NCBI RefSeq assembly: GCF_004123835.1
Contig: NZ_MZMU01000003.1
Coordinates: 558,001 to 622,000 of the forward strand
From: Rhizobium leguminosarum
GTDB taxonomy: Bacteria > Pseudomonadota > Alphaproteobacteria > Rhizobiales > Rhizobiaceae
Direction: 5' to 3'
Length of the DNA stretch: 64,000 nt
Shown: piece by piece, positions 8,902 to 17,289 of the stretch
How positions within the stretch are numbered: the first letter of the stretch is position 1
Layout of the letters: every line of letters starts with the position of its first letter
Notes under the pieces: generated by a model
What the model was told of the DNA's origin: nothing
What the model saw: the letters and a program-made list of their open reading frames with translations, nothing else
Database searches by the model: none
Program-made: the position numbers and the translations under genes

Positions 8902-11900
8902 TCAACCGGCCAGCACCCGCTGCGACGGGAAGGTGATCTCGACGAGCGTGCCCTCGTTCGGCGCCGAATTGATCGAGAAGGTCGCCCGGTTGGCATCGAC
9001 CATCGCCTTGGTCAACGGCAGGCCGAGGCCGGTGCCGTCGCCGCGGTGGCGCGACTGCGTCGAGGAGACCTGCCGGAACGGCTTCATCGCCTGGTCGAGC
9101 TCGCTGCGCGTCATGCCGATGCCGGTATCGCGGACCCTGAGGACAACGCTGCCATTGGCTTCATAGGACGTGGAAACCACGATCTGCCCGCCTGACGGGG
9201 TGAAGCGGATGGCGTTCGACAGGATGTTGAGCGCGATCTGCTTGATCGAGCGCAGATCCGCCACGACCTCCGGCACTGCATGCGACAGCGCCGTGCGGAT
9301 GATGACGCGCTGGCCGTTCGCCTGCGGCTGTACCAGAGCCACGGCCTCGGAGACCGCCTCATTGAGGCCGACGGCGGCAAAATCGAGATCCATCTCGCCC
9401 GCCTCGATCTTCGAAATGTCGAGCAGGTCGTTGACGATATCGAGGACATGCCGGCCGGAGCGGCCGATGTCGTTGGCATATTCGATATAACGGGGATGGC
9501 CGATCGGTCCGAAGCGTTCGCCGGCCATCATGTCGGAAAAGCCGATGATGGCGTTGAGCGGCGTGCGAATCTCGTGGCTGACGCGGGCGAGGAAATCGGT
9601 CTTGTGGGCGTTGGCGGTTTCGGCCGCACCCTTGGCGTTGCGTAGCTCGTCCTCGGTGCGCTTCCACTGGGTGATATCGCGGATAACGGCGCAATAGCCG
9701 TTGGAGGAGGTGAGCTGGCCCATCGTCATGAACAGCGGCACGAAGCCGCCGGCGGCCTCGCGGCCGATCACTTCGCGCCCGTCGTTCAACACGCTTGCCA
9801 CGCCATGGCCGGAGAGGCCATTCAGATAGTCGATGACTGCCTTCTGGCTCTCATGGGCAAACAGCATGACGAAGGGTTTGCCGCGCGTCTCCTGTTCGTC
9901 GTAATTGAAAAGCGCGCTGGCCGAACGGTTCATCGAGCGGATGTCGCCCTCCGTGCCGATGACGACGACGCCGTCGGTCGCCGTTTCCAGGATCGAGCGC
10001 AATTCTTCCACTTCGACCTGGAGTTTAGCGACCTTCTCGACCATCCGCTCGGGGCGGCCTTCGGAACGGCCCTCGGACCGGTTTGCGTCGCTGCGGCCAT
10101 CTTCCTTGCCTTCCACCGGCATCAGCGCCAGCATCAGGGCGTTGGCGTCTTCCCAGCGCACCGATTGCAGCCGCGCGGTCACCGGCGCCAGCGTATCATC
10201 GGCCTTGACGAGCATCATGGTGCCGGAGCCGGCGGCCTTCTCCTCGAGTTCGCGGCGCTGAAGCAGGGCTTCGATGCCGCCCACTTCGCGCAATGCCCCG
10301 AGCGTGCCGTAGCCCGTCAACCGCATGAATTCCGGATTGGCATGGATCAGCGCATCGCCGATATGGATGAGCACGGCAACAGGCAATTGGTCGACCGTTC
10401 CCACCGAAAGCCCGTCCGTCATCTTGATGCGCGGCGGGATGAAGCTGGTGAGAACCTCGATCTGGCTGGCCGTCTCCTCAAGCCCTTCCGTTGCCTCGTC
10501 CTCGGCGATGACAATCGGTTCTTCAGCGGCACCGTCGTCTTCGTGCTCTGCCTCGACGGCATTCTCGAAGATCGCCTGCTGCGGCGCGATTTCCTCGGGC
10601 GACGGTATATCAGCCTTGTCGGCGGGAGTTTCGGCCTCGAACTCTTCGGGTCCGGAGGCCTCTTCGAAGCCGGCCGTTTCCGTGACGGCGGGTTCAGCCG
10701 CCGCCGCGGCGCTGGGTTCCATCGGCGCCGGGGCGACAGGCTCTTCCTTACGCGTGCCGAAGGCTTCGAGCCGCTTGGCGATCTCGCGGAAATTGGCCTG
10801 TTCGGCAGCCGTCAGTCCGGCGCCGCTGTTGTGGAGCTGAACGATCTTGTCGGAGAAACGGCGATTGGGCGTTTCCGAAATCCGAAGCGCCGGCGGCTCG
10901 TCCGAAACATCCGCTGCCGGCTCGGCGGCAGGTGCTTCGTCGGCGCCGACCGCCTGTTCTTCTACGGCACTCTCCGGCGCTGATGTCTCCACGATCGCCT
11001 CTTCGGCAGTGATCTCTTCCGATCCTGTCTCTTCGGTCTCCGGCTCGGCTGCCGTAAACGCTTGGTCGTCGATCTCTTCCGCTGCGATGGTTTCGGCCGA
11101 GACCTCTTGGGGGGCGGCTTCCGCTTCATCTGCCACTTCGGCGACGGGCTCTGCCACCGGGCCGAGGCTCGCTGCATCATGGCCGATACCATCAGGGCCG
11201 AGTGTCAGGCCGAGCGCCAGCGGATCTTCCTGCGCATCCGAAAGCCTAACGACGCCAAAACCGCGGAAACCATCGAAGTCGCGGTTGCGGGTATAGGTCG
11301 GCAACGCCGCCAGATCGACCGGAACGACGAGACTGGTGCCTTCAACCGGCCAGAGGATCGTCTTGCCCGACCATGTGTCGCGGCGGGCGAGCGCCTCGGA
11401 AAGCTTGCCGTCGGGATCGAGATTGAAGAGGGCGGCGACATCGCCGAAGGCAGAGCCGATGATGTCGGACGCATGCGGTCCGACGGCCTCGGCAAATTCG
11501 TGGCTGACCTCGTTGAACCGGCCTTCGGCGTCGATCTTCCAGACGAAGCGCGTGGCGCGGCTGTTCGGCCTGAAGACGAAGCCGGGCTCCGCCGCAAGCT
11601 GAGGGGCAGGGGGCACGTCGGGGATTACGGGCGTTGCGATGACGGGCTCTTCATGGACCGCTTCCGGTGCGTCTTCGATGGGCGTTTCGCTGGCTTCGGC
11701 AGGCGGTTCCGCCATCGCCGCCGTTTCCACCGTCTCCGCAATGGAGGTCACATCGTTCTCGATGACCGCGTCGGGCTCGGTGGCTTCATCCGCGCTGCGA
11801 TCGATCATGTCGCCGTCGCTCTCCGGCTCCGCATTCGCGGCAGGATAAAGCCCATCGTCAACCGCCTCGTCTGCGGATGCTACCGCTGTCTCGGCCGGCT

Positions 11901-12759
11901 GTTCGTTTTCGCCGGCGATCTCCTCGAGCGTCTCCTCGACCTCTTCGATCCCCGAGACCGCGTCGATGATCTCGGTGAAGCCTGCGGCGGCGACAGGTTC
12001 GTCTTGATGCACTTCGGCCGGCGGCGCGCCTTCTTCCTGTGCGGGCGCATCGATTGAATCGAGCGCGGGCGCATCGATCGCGTCGAGATGACCGATCGCA
12101 GTCTCCACGGCAAAGAGCAGATTGAGCGCCGGATCGTCGCTGAGCTTGCCGACCGCGGCCGGAAGATTGCCTCTGCCGGTGGCGACAGGTCGCTTCACCA
12201 ACCGGTCGGGATGCGCGCCGGCAAGGTTGATCAAGGTCTTTGCGGTCTGCTCGGAGATTCCGAGCGAGGCAAAGCCCGGGGAAGCGGCGATGACCTCGCC
12301 ATTGGCGCCGATCACCGCCATATGCGTATCGGGATCATCAAGTCCCTGCAGCATCTGGGTCGCCGATGCGCCGGCTGCGAGCGGCTTTGCTGAGACCGGT
12401 ACCGAAAACAGGATGGCCTTTTCGCCCTGGGAAAGCCGGATCAGTTCGGCAGCCGCCTGTACCTGCGCACGCTGAAAGCCCTTGGCAACGCGGATCATCA
12501 GGCTGCGGCTGTCGCCGATATCGGTGAGCTGGCGCGCGGCCGTTTCCAGCTGGCGGAAGGTGATGTCGGCGCGGTCGAACCCCTGATCGAGCAGGTCATA
12601 GACTGCCGAATGGCCGAAAAGCTCCGCACCCGCACCGTTCGCCCAGAGCAGACGGGCAAGATCGGCCGAAAACAGCACCATGGCCTCGCCGCGTGAAAAG
12701 CGTTCCCGCACCCGTGCATGCACGGCGATATCGATGAACGGATATTGGACTGCGGGCAT
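8902..12759 (-). CDS. cbrA: CbrA-type PAS sensor histidine kinase
   Basis: A soluble-looking 1285-residue kinase with no clear membrane segment. Roughly in order it has an N-terminal PAS-like region (1-150), a PAS near 395-475, long Ala/Glu/Pro-rich acidic linkers (about 210-370 and 500-760), a PAS near 780-860 and another near 930-1040. The HisKA H-box HEIRTPLN follows with the phospho-accepting His at 1062, then HATPase N-box, DTGIGM and GTGLGLPL. No receiver domain is seen. The place between acsA and the phasin gene matches cbrA of S. meliloti, which acts in the DivJ/PleC/DivK branch controlling CtrA, succinoglycan and symbiosis. ATG 12759 follows AAGG. Confidence 0.88.
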   Translation of the reverse strand: MPAVQYPFIDIAVHARVRERFSRGEAMVLFSADLARLLWANGAGAELFGHSAVYDLLDQGFDRADITFRQLETAARQLTDIGDSRSLMIRVAKGFQRAQVQAAAELIRLSQGEKAILFSVPVSAKPLAAGASATQMLQGLDDPDTHMAVIGANGEVIAASPGFASLGISEQTAKTLINLAGAHPDRLVKRPVATGRGNLPAAVGKLSDDPALNLLFAVETAIGHLDAIDAPALDSIDAPAQEEGAPPAEVHQDEPVAAAGFTEIIDAVSGIEEVEETLEEIAGENEQPAETAVASADEAVDDGLYPAANAEPESDGDMIDRSADEATEPDAVIENDVTSIAETVETAAMAEPPAEASETPIEDAPEAVHEEPVIATPVIPDVPPAPQLAAEPGFVFRPNSRATRFVWKIDAEGRFNEVSHEFAEAVGPHASDIIGSAFGDVAALFNLDPDGKLSEALARRDTWSGKTILWPVEGTSLVVPVDLAALPTYTRNRDFDGFRGFGVVRLSDAQEDPLALGLTLGPDGIGHDAASLGPVAEPVAEVADEAEAAPQEVSAETIAAEEIDDQAFTAAEPETEETGSEEITAEEAIVETSAPESAVEEQAVGADEAPAAEPAADVSDEPPALRISETPNRRFSDKIVQLHNSGAGLTAAEQANFREIAKRLEAFGTRKEEPVAPAPMEPSAAAAAEPAVTETAGFEEASGPEEFEAETPADKADIPSPEEIAPQQAIFENAVEAEHEDDGAAEEPIVIAEDEATEGLEETASQIEVLTSFIPPRIKMTDGLSVGTVDQLPVAVLIHIGDALIHANPEFMRLTGYGTLGALREVGGIEALLQRRELEEKAAGSGTMMLVKADDTLAPVTARLQSVRWEDANALMLALMPVEGKEDGRSDANRSEGRSEGRPERMVEKVAKLQVEVEELRSILETATDGVVVIGTEGDIRSMNRSASALFNYDEQETRGKPFVMLFAHESQKAVIDYLNGLSGHGVASVLNDGREVIGREAAGGFVPLFMTMGQLTSSNGYCAVIRDITQWKRTEDELRNAKGAAETANAHKTDFLARVSHEIRTPLNAIIGFSDMMAGERFGPIGHPRYIEYANDIGRSGRHVLDIVNDLLDISKIEAGEMDLDFAAVGLNEAVSEAVALVQPQANGQRVIIRTALSHAVPEVVADLRSIKQIALNILSNAIRFTPSGGQIVVSTSYEANGSVVLRVRDTGIGMTRSELDQAMKPFRQVSSTQSRHRGDGTGLGLPLTKAMVDANRATFSINSAPNEGTLVEITFPSQRVLAG

Positions 12760-12790
12760 GTTCGAACCTTGTCGCTGTCGGTCTTCTTAA

Positions 12791-12805
12791 TTAACGGCTT
12801 ATTAA
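12791..12805. promoter_or_regulatory. CtrA-like box upstream of cbrA
   Basis: TTAA-CGGCTTA-TTAA is an exact TTAA-N7-TTAA match, 32-46 bases upstream of the cbrA start. TTAA-N7-TTAA(C) is the full CtrA recognition motif of alphaproteobacteria. Function is inferred from the match and from the role of CbrA in CtrA control. Confidence 0.5.
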
Positions 12806-12870
12806 TAACTGCGGGGCGCATGCCGGTCCAGAAGAGGAGGGGGTTTTCGGCCGGAAAGGTTAACGTCTTG

Positions 12871-12898
12871 TGCACTGCACAATAATTGTTGCAATGCA
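12871..12898. promoter_or_regulatory. Paired TGC-N3-GCA sites, candidate PhaR operator of phaP
   Basis: TGCACTGCA (12871-12879) and TGCAATGCA (12890-12898) are two palindromic copies 19 bases apart. PhaR (AniA) repressors of PHB metabolism bind TGC-rich elements of this type upstream of phasin genes. The second copy overlaps the putative -35 of phaP. Confidence 0.65.
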
Positions 12899-12915
12899 CA
12901 ATGAAATGTCTTATA
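12887..12915 (+). promoter_or_regulatory. Putative phaP promoter
   Basis: TTGTTG (12887-12892), a 17-base spacer and CTTATA (12910-12915) resemble the alphaproteobacterial housekeeping consensus CTTGAC-N17-CTATAT. It lies 58 bases before the phaP ATG and overlaps the second TGC-N3-GCA site, so PhaR binding would block it. Confidence 0.55.
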
Positions 12916-12972
12916 TAAGCATCATCCCAACTATCGCAGGCAGCGGCTGCCTCAACCTAAAGGATGCGACCT

Positions 12973-13422
12973 ATGGCTACCATAAAGACCGACGACGTTT
13001 TTTCAATTGCTTCTTTCGACCCGTCCAAGTTCACGGAATCCTTCCGTGAATTCGCCGAAAAGGGCGCTCAGCAGTCGAAGGATGCCTATGCCAAGCTGAA
13101 GACCGCTGGCGAGGAAGCCGGCAAGACGCTCGAAGCCACCGTCCAGACGGCTCAGGCCGGCAGCGTCGAGATCGGCCTGAAGGCGATCGACATCCTGCGC
13201 ATCAACTCCGAGAACTCGCTGTCGCACTTCGAAGCGCTGCTCGGCGTCAAGTCCCCGGCCGAATTCTTCGAGCTGCAGACCTCGTTCATCCGCAAGCAGG
13301 CCGAACTCACCGTCGAGCAGGCGAAGTCGATCCAGGAAACCACCAAGCAGGTGGCCGAGAAGCTTGCAAAGCCCTCCAAGGACGCCGCCGAAAAGGCCAT
13401 GGCTTCCTTCAAGGTTGCCTGA
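12973..13422 (+). CDS. phaP: Phasin (PHB granule-associated protein)
   Basis: A 149-residue phasin that coats polyhydroxybutyrate granules. It is amphipathic and almost wholly helical, with SFDPSKFTESFREFAEKG near the start, LLGVKSPAEFFELQTSFIRKQAE in the middle (the core Phasin_2 motif) and an Ala/Lys-rich tail. ATG 12973 is preferred over the in-frame ATG at 12964 because AAGG at 12959-12963 is well spaced from it. It is monocistronic, with its own promoter, candidate PhaR operators and a terminator. Confidence 0.92.
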   Translation: MATIKTDDVFSIASFDPSKFTESFREFAEKGAQQSKDAYAKLKTAGEEAGKTLEATVQTAQAGSVEIGLKAIDILRINSENSLSHFEALLGVKSPAEFFELQTSFIRKQAELTVEQAKSIQETTKQVAEKLAKPSKDAAEKAMASFKVA

Positions 13423-13445
13423 TCGGTCTTTACCGATCGGAGATA

Positions 13446-13474
13446 AAAGGCTGGACCTCGCGTCCAGCCTTTTT
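13446..13474 (+). terminator. Rho-independent terminator of phaP
   Basis: AAAGGCTGGAC (13446-13456), loop CTCGC, GTCCAGCCTTT (13462-13472), continuing into a T-run. An 11-bp perfect stem 24 bases after the phaP stop. Confidence 0.93.
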
Positions 13475-13552
13475 GTATATTGACGAGGAATGGGGCTTGA
13501 ATTCATCGCCAAGTCCTCGTATGTGACCCCCGTCGCGCCAAGCGCGATTTAT

Positions 13553-13629
13553 GCGGTTGTAGCTCAGTTGGTTAGAGCGCAGGTTTGTGGCACCTGAGGT
13601 CGGAGGTTCGAGACCCCCCAACCGTACCA
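13553..13629 (+). tRNA. tRNA-His (anticodon GTG)
   Basis: A 77-base cloverleaf with acceptor GCGGTTG/CAACCGT, D-arm GCTCAGTTGGTTAGAGC, anticodon stem CAGGT/ACCTG around TTGTGGC (anticodon GTG), T-loop TTCGAGA and an encoded CCA. The discriminator is A73, and the base before position 1 is T, so the normally universal G-1:C73 pair is absent. This is the known alphaproteobacterial exception. The T-stem holds one A-C mismatch. Confidence 0.97.
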
Positions 13630-13722
13630 TCTCCCCCACGTCAGAATGAAAACCCGGTTCCCATCGTTTCGATGGAACCCATGCTGCACCGGGTCGTTCT
13701 CCATGTTAACGGGAGAATACGC

Positions 13723-14160
13723 ATGTCGAAAACCCTTCTCTATGGTGCGACGAAGATTGACGAGACCAACAGCGCTTATGCGCCGGTCGAAAGCCTCGCC
13801 GCGTTCCAGTGGAAGAACCGCGTCTTCGTTGTTTTCGCCGACAGGGATAATTCCCGCGCCGCCCGGCAGGAAAATCACCTGCTGGCCGATCGCTCGGCCC
13901 TCGATGAGCGTGACTTGGTCGTGCTCAAGGTTTCCGGCGCCGGCGTTCGACCGCTCTTCGGTGCGGCTGACGGTCTCGATGGCGAAGCGATCCGCCGCGA
14001 TCTCGAGGCGCCGGAGGTGGGCGAATTCGCGGCCTTCCTTCTCGGCAAGGACGGCACTGTCAAGCTCAAGGCCAGCGAGCCGATTACTGATGGCGAGCTC
14101 TTCGCCATCATCGACAGCATGCCGATGCGTGCTGCCGAATCGCTGAAGCCGGACAAATAG
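13723..14160 (+). CDS. DUF4174 domain protein
   Basis: A 145-residue protein of unknown function. It has a compact alpha/beta pattern (FQWKNRVFVVFADR, then GEFAAFLLGKDGTVKLKASEPI) like the DUF4174 family, which recalls a thioredoxin-like fold but has no CxxC. The ATG at 13723 follows GGGAGAA; longer in-frame starts would begin inside the tRNA and are rejected. A well-spaced short Pro-rich gene follows on the same strand. Confidence 0.72.
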   Translation: MSKTLLYGATKIDETNSAYAPVESLAAFQWKNRVFVVFADRDNSRAARQENHLLADRSALDERDLVVLKVSGAGVRPLFGAADGLDGEAIRRDLEAPEVGEFAAFLLGKDGTVKLKASEPITDGELFAIIDSMPMRAAESLKPDK

Positions 14161-14203
14161 CCCCGAACGTCGCGTAAACTGAAATCATGAAAGGGAGGCG
14201 GTC

Positions 14204-14371
14204 ATGTCCGTGCCCAACGAACCCATTCCCGATCAGCCGCCGATGCCCGGGCCCGGCTGGAAGCCGGTGCCTCCGATCAAGGAACCGGAGCCGGACAGGC
14301 TGCCCGACGAGGCGCCCGTTCCAAATCCCGACGAGAACGACGAGCCGGCAAAACACGTCTGCAGGGCTTAG
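14204..14371 (+). CDS. Small Pro/Glu/Asp-rich protein (55 aa)
   Basis: ATG 14204 is preceded by a near-perfect GGGAGG (14193-14198) with 5-base spacing and ends at TAG 14369-14371. The product is 55 residues with 17 prolines (PIPDQPPMPGPGWKPVPP, then alternating Pro and acidic residues, ending KHVCRA). It has no signal peptide or membrane segment and should be disordered. The strong ribosome site and even composition argue that it is real. Function unknown. Confidence 0.6.
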   Translation: MSVPNEPIPDQPPMPGPGWKPVPPIKEPEPDRLPDEAPVPNPDENDEPAKHVCRA

Positions 14372-14378
14372 ACCTGTC

Positions 14379-15260
14379 CTAAAGGAAAATATGCCGCTCG
14401 GCGCTGACGAGTTCCTGGAGGAAATCGGCAACGCTTCTGACGCGTAGCAGGTCGCGCGCGGTTTCGTGATAGGTCGTCCAGTAGGCGCGCCGGATCGAAA
14501 CCTCCGGCAGAATGCGCTGGAGTTCCGGATACTGCCTGGCGATATAATCGTGCAGGATGCCGATGCCGGCGCCTGTTCGTACCGCCTCCGTCTGTCCGAT
14601 CGCCGTCGAAATCTCGAAGCCTGCATCCCAGCTTCGCATGACTGCGCCGGAAAAATTCAGCGACGCGGTGAAGATCAGGTCTTCGACATAGCCGATGCGG
14701 CGATGCGCCTTGAGCGCGTCGATATCGGCAGGTGCTCCCTGTGACGCCAGATAATTTCGCGAGGCATAAAGGCCGAGCGTGTAATCCGTCAACTTCGAGG
14801 AAACGAGCCGCCCTTGCTCCGGCCGCTCCAGCGTGATGGCGATATCCGCCTCGCGCTGCGACAGCGAGAAAGAGCGCGGCACCGGTACGAGCTGGATCTT
14901 CAGTTCCGGATGGCGCTCGATCAACCTGCCCATGCGCGGCGCAAGAAAGGAAACGCCGAAGCCGTCGGGCGCGCCGACACGCACGGTTCCGGCGATTGCC
15001 GTATCGGTGTGGCCGAGGCTGGCCTGTACTGCGAGCATTTCCGTTTCCATCCGCTCTGCGGATGCCAGGAACACTTCGCCTTCGGCCGTCAGTTCGCAGC
15101 CATTCGTGCGGCGGATGAAAAGCCGCGTCTTCAGCGCCTCTTCCAGCGAAGTCAGTCGACGCGAGAGCGTGGCGTGATTGAGCCCCAGCCGCTTCGAGGC
15201 GGCAAGGATCTGTCCGGTGCGGGCGACGGCGAGGAAAATCCGAACATCGTCCCAGTTCAT
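14379..15260 (-). CDS. LysR family transcriptional regulator
   Basis: A 293-residue LysR protein. The N-terminal winged helix-turn-helix starts MNWDDVRIFLAVARTG with AASKRLGLNHATLSRRLTSLEE, and the effector-binding domain covers about residues 90-293 (RVGAPDGFGVSFLAP). Its ATG overlaps the stop of the ABM gene by 4 bases, so the two are translationally coupled. The pair diverges from mmsA, and the spacer holds matching palindromes, so the regulator probably controls mmsA and itself. Confidence 0.88.
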   Translation of the reverse strand: MNWDDVRIFLAVARTGQILAASKRLGLNHATLSRRLTSLEEALKTRLFIRRTNGCELTAEGEVFLASAERMETEMLAVQASLGHTDTAIAGTVRVGAPDGFGVSFLAPRMGRLIERHPELKIQLVPVPRSFSLSQREADIAITLERPEQGRLVSSKLTDYTLGLYASRNYLASQGAPADIDALKAHRRIGYVEDLIFTASLNFSGAVMRSWDAGFEISTAIGQTEAVRTGAGIGILHDYIARQYPELQRILPEVSIRRAYWTTYHETARDLLRVRSVADFLQELVSAERHIFL

Positions 15261-15571
15261 CGCTTGGCACGCATTGCGATCGGATCGACCTCGATAAGCG
15301 TCAGCGATGTGACCATGTGCGCCGTCTGGTTTTTGTACTTAAGGAAATGCGGTGTCCGCAGATGGGCCTCGTATGCTTCCTGGTCGGCGTAGACTTCAAG
15401 GATGCGAATCCGGTTTGGGTTGCCCCTGATGGAGACAGCGCTCAGGGAAAGGACGCCGTCTTCCAGGGCGACGGATGCTTCGATTTCTTCCGCAAGCAAT
15501 GCGCGATAGGTTTCAAGCGTGTCCGGATCGATCTCCAGCTCCGCCATTCTGACGACGGGTTTCCGGCTCAT
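15257..15571 (-). CDS. Antibiotic biosynthesis monooxygenase (ABM, YgiN-like) domain protein
   Basis: A 104-residue single-domain ferredoxin-like protein. It has MAELEIDPDTLETYRALLAEEIEAS and RILEVYADQEAYEAHLRTPHFLKYK, the histidine-bearing signature of putative quinol monooxygenases. Such proteins oxidise quinols or act as dimeric stress proteins; the substrate here is unknown. The start ATG 15571 follows GGGGAGG. The same reading frame continues open to 17155 antisense to mmsA, but that extension is spurious. It is first in the operon with lysR. Confidence 0.78.
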   Translation of the reverse strand: MSRKPVVRMAELEIDPDTLETYRALLAEEIEASVALEDGVLSLSAVSIRGNPNRIRILEVYADQEAYEAHLRTPHFLKYKNQTAHMVTSLTLIEVDPIAMRAKR

Positions 15572-15763
15572 CGGTTTGACCTCCCCAGGGTTTGACTTGT
15601 CGGCGTTTGACTTGTTGGCGTGCCGTGCCAAGTTTGGAAGCAGCGGCAGCGCCTGATGCAACGATAGAGCTATAATTTGCGCACAACGGTTGCTTATATC
15701 AGCGCATTGATTTGTGCAAATTGAAGTGCGATTGTCGGCCACCCAAAAACAGGAGGAACACCC
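15572..15763. promoter_or_regulatory. Divergent ABM-lysR / mmsA control region
   Basis: Two near-palindromes of the form ATTTG-NN-CAAAT occur: ATTTGCGCACAA (15675-15686) and ATTTGTGCAAAT (15710-15721). They flank a CTTATA (15693-15698). A 15-base imperfect tandem repeat GTTTGACTTGTCGGC lies at 15590-15619. mmsA has AGGAGGAA just before its ATG. The ATTTG palindromes are candidate LysR sites. Confidence 0.5.
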
Positions 15764-17260
15764 ATGCGTGAGATCGGTCATTTCATCGGCGGCAAGCAGG
15801 TTGCCGGCACCAGCGGCCGCGTCAGCAACGTCTACAATCCGGCAACCGGCGAAGTGCAGGCGACCGTCGCACTTGCAAGCGTCGAGGAATTGCGCGCCGC
15901 GGTCGAAAACGCCAAGGTTGCGCAGCCGAAATGGGCCGCCACCAATCCGCAGCGTCGCGCCCGCGTCTTCTTCAAATTCGTCGAACTCCTGAACAAGCAT
16001 ATGGACGAGCTTGCCGAAATCCTCTCCAAGGAACACGGCAAGACGATCGAGGATGCCAAGGGCGACGTCATTCGCGGCCTCGAAGTCTGCGAATTCGTCT
16101 GCGGCATTCCCCATCTCGCCAAGGGCGAGTTCACCGAGGGCGCCGGGCCTGCGATCGACATGTATTCGATCCGCCAGCCGGTCGGCATCGGCGCCGGCAT
16201 TACCCCCTTCAATTTCCCGGGTATGATCCCGATGTGGATGTTTGCGCCGGCGATCGCCTGCGGCAACGCCTTTATCCTCAAGCCCTCCGAGCGCGATCCC
16301 TCCCTGCCGATCCGTCTCGCCGAACTGATGATCGAGGCCGGCCTGCCGGCCGGCATCCTCAACGTCGTCAATGGCGACAAGGGTGCCGTCGACGCGATCC
16401 TCACCGATCCCGATATCGGCGCCGTCTCCTTCGTCGGCTCGACGCCGATCGCCCGCTACGTCTATGGCACCGCGGCGATGAACGGCAAACGCGCCCAGTG
16501 CTTCGGCGGCGCCAAGAACCACATGATCATCATGCCGGATGCTGACCTGGATCAGGCCGTCAACGCGCTGATGGGCGCAGGCTACGGTTCGGCTGGCGAG
16601 CGCTGCATGGCAATCTCGGTTGCCGTTCCGGTCGGCGAGGAGACCGCCAACCGCCTCGTCGAAAAGCTGACGCCGAAGATCGAATCCCTGCGCATCGGCC
16701 CCTATACCGACGACAAAGCCGACATGGGCCCGCTCGTCACCAAGGAAGCCTATACCCGTGTTCGCGGCTTGATCGACCGCGGCATCGAGGAAGGCGCAAA
16801 GCTCGTCGTCGACGGCCGCGATTTCAAACTCCAGGGCTATGAAGACGGCTATTTCGTCGGCGGCTGCCTGTTCGATCATGTGACGCCTGAGATGGATATC
16901 TACAAGACCGAGATTTTCGGACCTGTCCTCTCCGTCGTTCGTGCCAACAACTATGAGGAAGCGCTGTCGTTGCCGATGAAGCACGAATACGGCAACGGTG
17001 TTGCGATCTACACCCGCGATGGCGATGCCGCCCGCGATTTTGCCTCGCGCATCAATATCGGCATGATCGGCATCAACGTTCCGATCCCGGTTCCGCTCGC
17101 CTACCACTCCTTCGGCGGCTGGAAGGCCTCGAGCTTCGGCGACCTCAACCAGCATGGCACGGATTCGATCAAGTTCTGGACGAAGACCAAGACCGTCACC
17201 GCCCGCTGGCCCTCGGGCATCAAGAGCGGCGCAGAATTCGTCATGCCGACGATGAAGTGA
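15764..17260 (+). CDS. mmsA: Methylmalonate-semialdehyde dehydrogenase (CoA-acylating)
   Basis: A 498-residue aldehyde dehydrogenase that converts methylmalonate semialdehyde, NAD and CoA to propionyl-CoA (and malonate semialdehyde to acetyl-CoA) in valine, beta-alanine and inositol breakdown. It starts EIGHFIGGKQVAGTSGRVSNVYNPATGEV and has ITPFNFPGMIPMWMFAPA, the nucleotide-binding FVGSTPIARYVY and the catalytic Cys281 in GERCMAI. The C-terminal GGWKASSFGDLNQHGTD is specific to MmsA/IolA rather than other ALDHs. ATG 15764 follows a strong AGGAGG. A terminator follows. Confidence 0.94.
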   Translation: MREIGHFIGGKQVAGTSGRVSNVYNPATGEVQATVALASVEELRAAVENAKVAQPKWAATNPQRRARVFFKFVELLNKHMDELAEILSKEHGKTIEDAKGDVIRGLEVCEFVCGIPHLAKGEFTEGAGPAIDMYSIRQPVGIGAGITPFNFPGMIPMWMFAPAIACGNAFILKPSERDPSLPIRLAELMIEAGLPAGILNVVNGDKGAVDAILTDPDIGAVSFVGSTPIARYVYGTAAMNGKRAQCFGGAKNHMIIMPDADLDQAVNALMGAGYGSAGERCMAISVAVPVGEETANRLVEKLTPKIESLRIGPYTDDKADMGPLVTKEAYTRVRGLIDRGIEEGAKLVVDGRDFKLQGYEDGYFVGGCLFDHVTPEMDIYKTEIFGPVLSVVRANNYEEALSLPMKHEYGNGVAIYTRDGDAARDFASRINIGMIGINVPIPVPLAYHSFGGWKASSFGDLNQHGTDSIKFWTKTKTVTARWPSGIKSGAEFVMPTMK

Positions 17261-17289
17261 TCGTCACGACATTCCAATCTGCAATCTGT

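Noticed and set aside
9805..12057. Long plus-strand ORFs opposite cbrA (9805-10983 and 11062-12057)
   Set aside because: They mirror the high-GC kinase gene in another frame and show no domain pattern; their Arg/Gly/Val-rich make-up is typical of shadows.
13430..13639. Minus-strand ORF containing RLGGLEPPTSGATNLRSNQ
   Set aside because: This is the antisense of the tRNA-His gene. The LGGLEPPTSG peptide is a well-known false protein created by over-calling across tRNAs.
13585..13722. N-terminal extension of the DUF4174 protein starting at 13585
   Set aside because: It would begin inside tRNA-His; the ATG at 13723 has a good ribosome site.
15572..17155. Long minus-strand frame (632 codons) continuing upstream of the ABM gene
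   Set aside because: It lies antisense to mmsA, whose active-site motifs are intact. The ABM gene has its own ATG and strong ribosome site at 15571, so only 15257-15571 is real.
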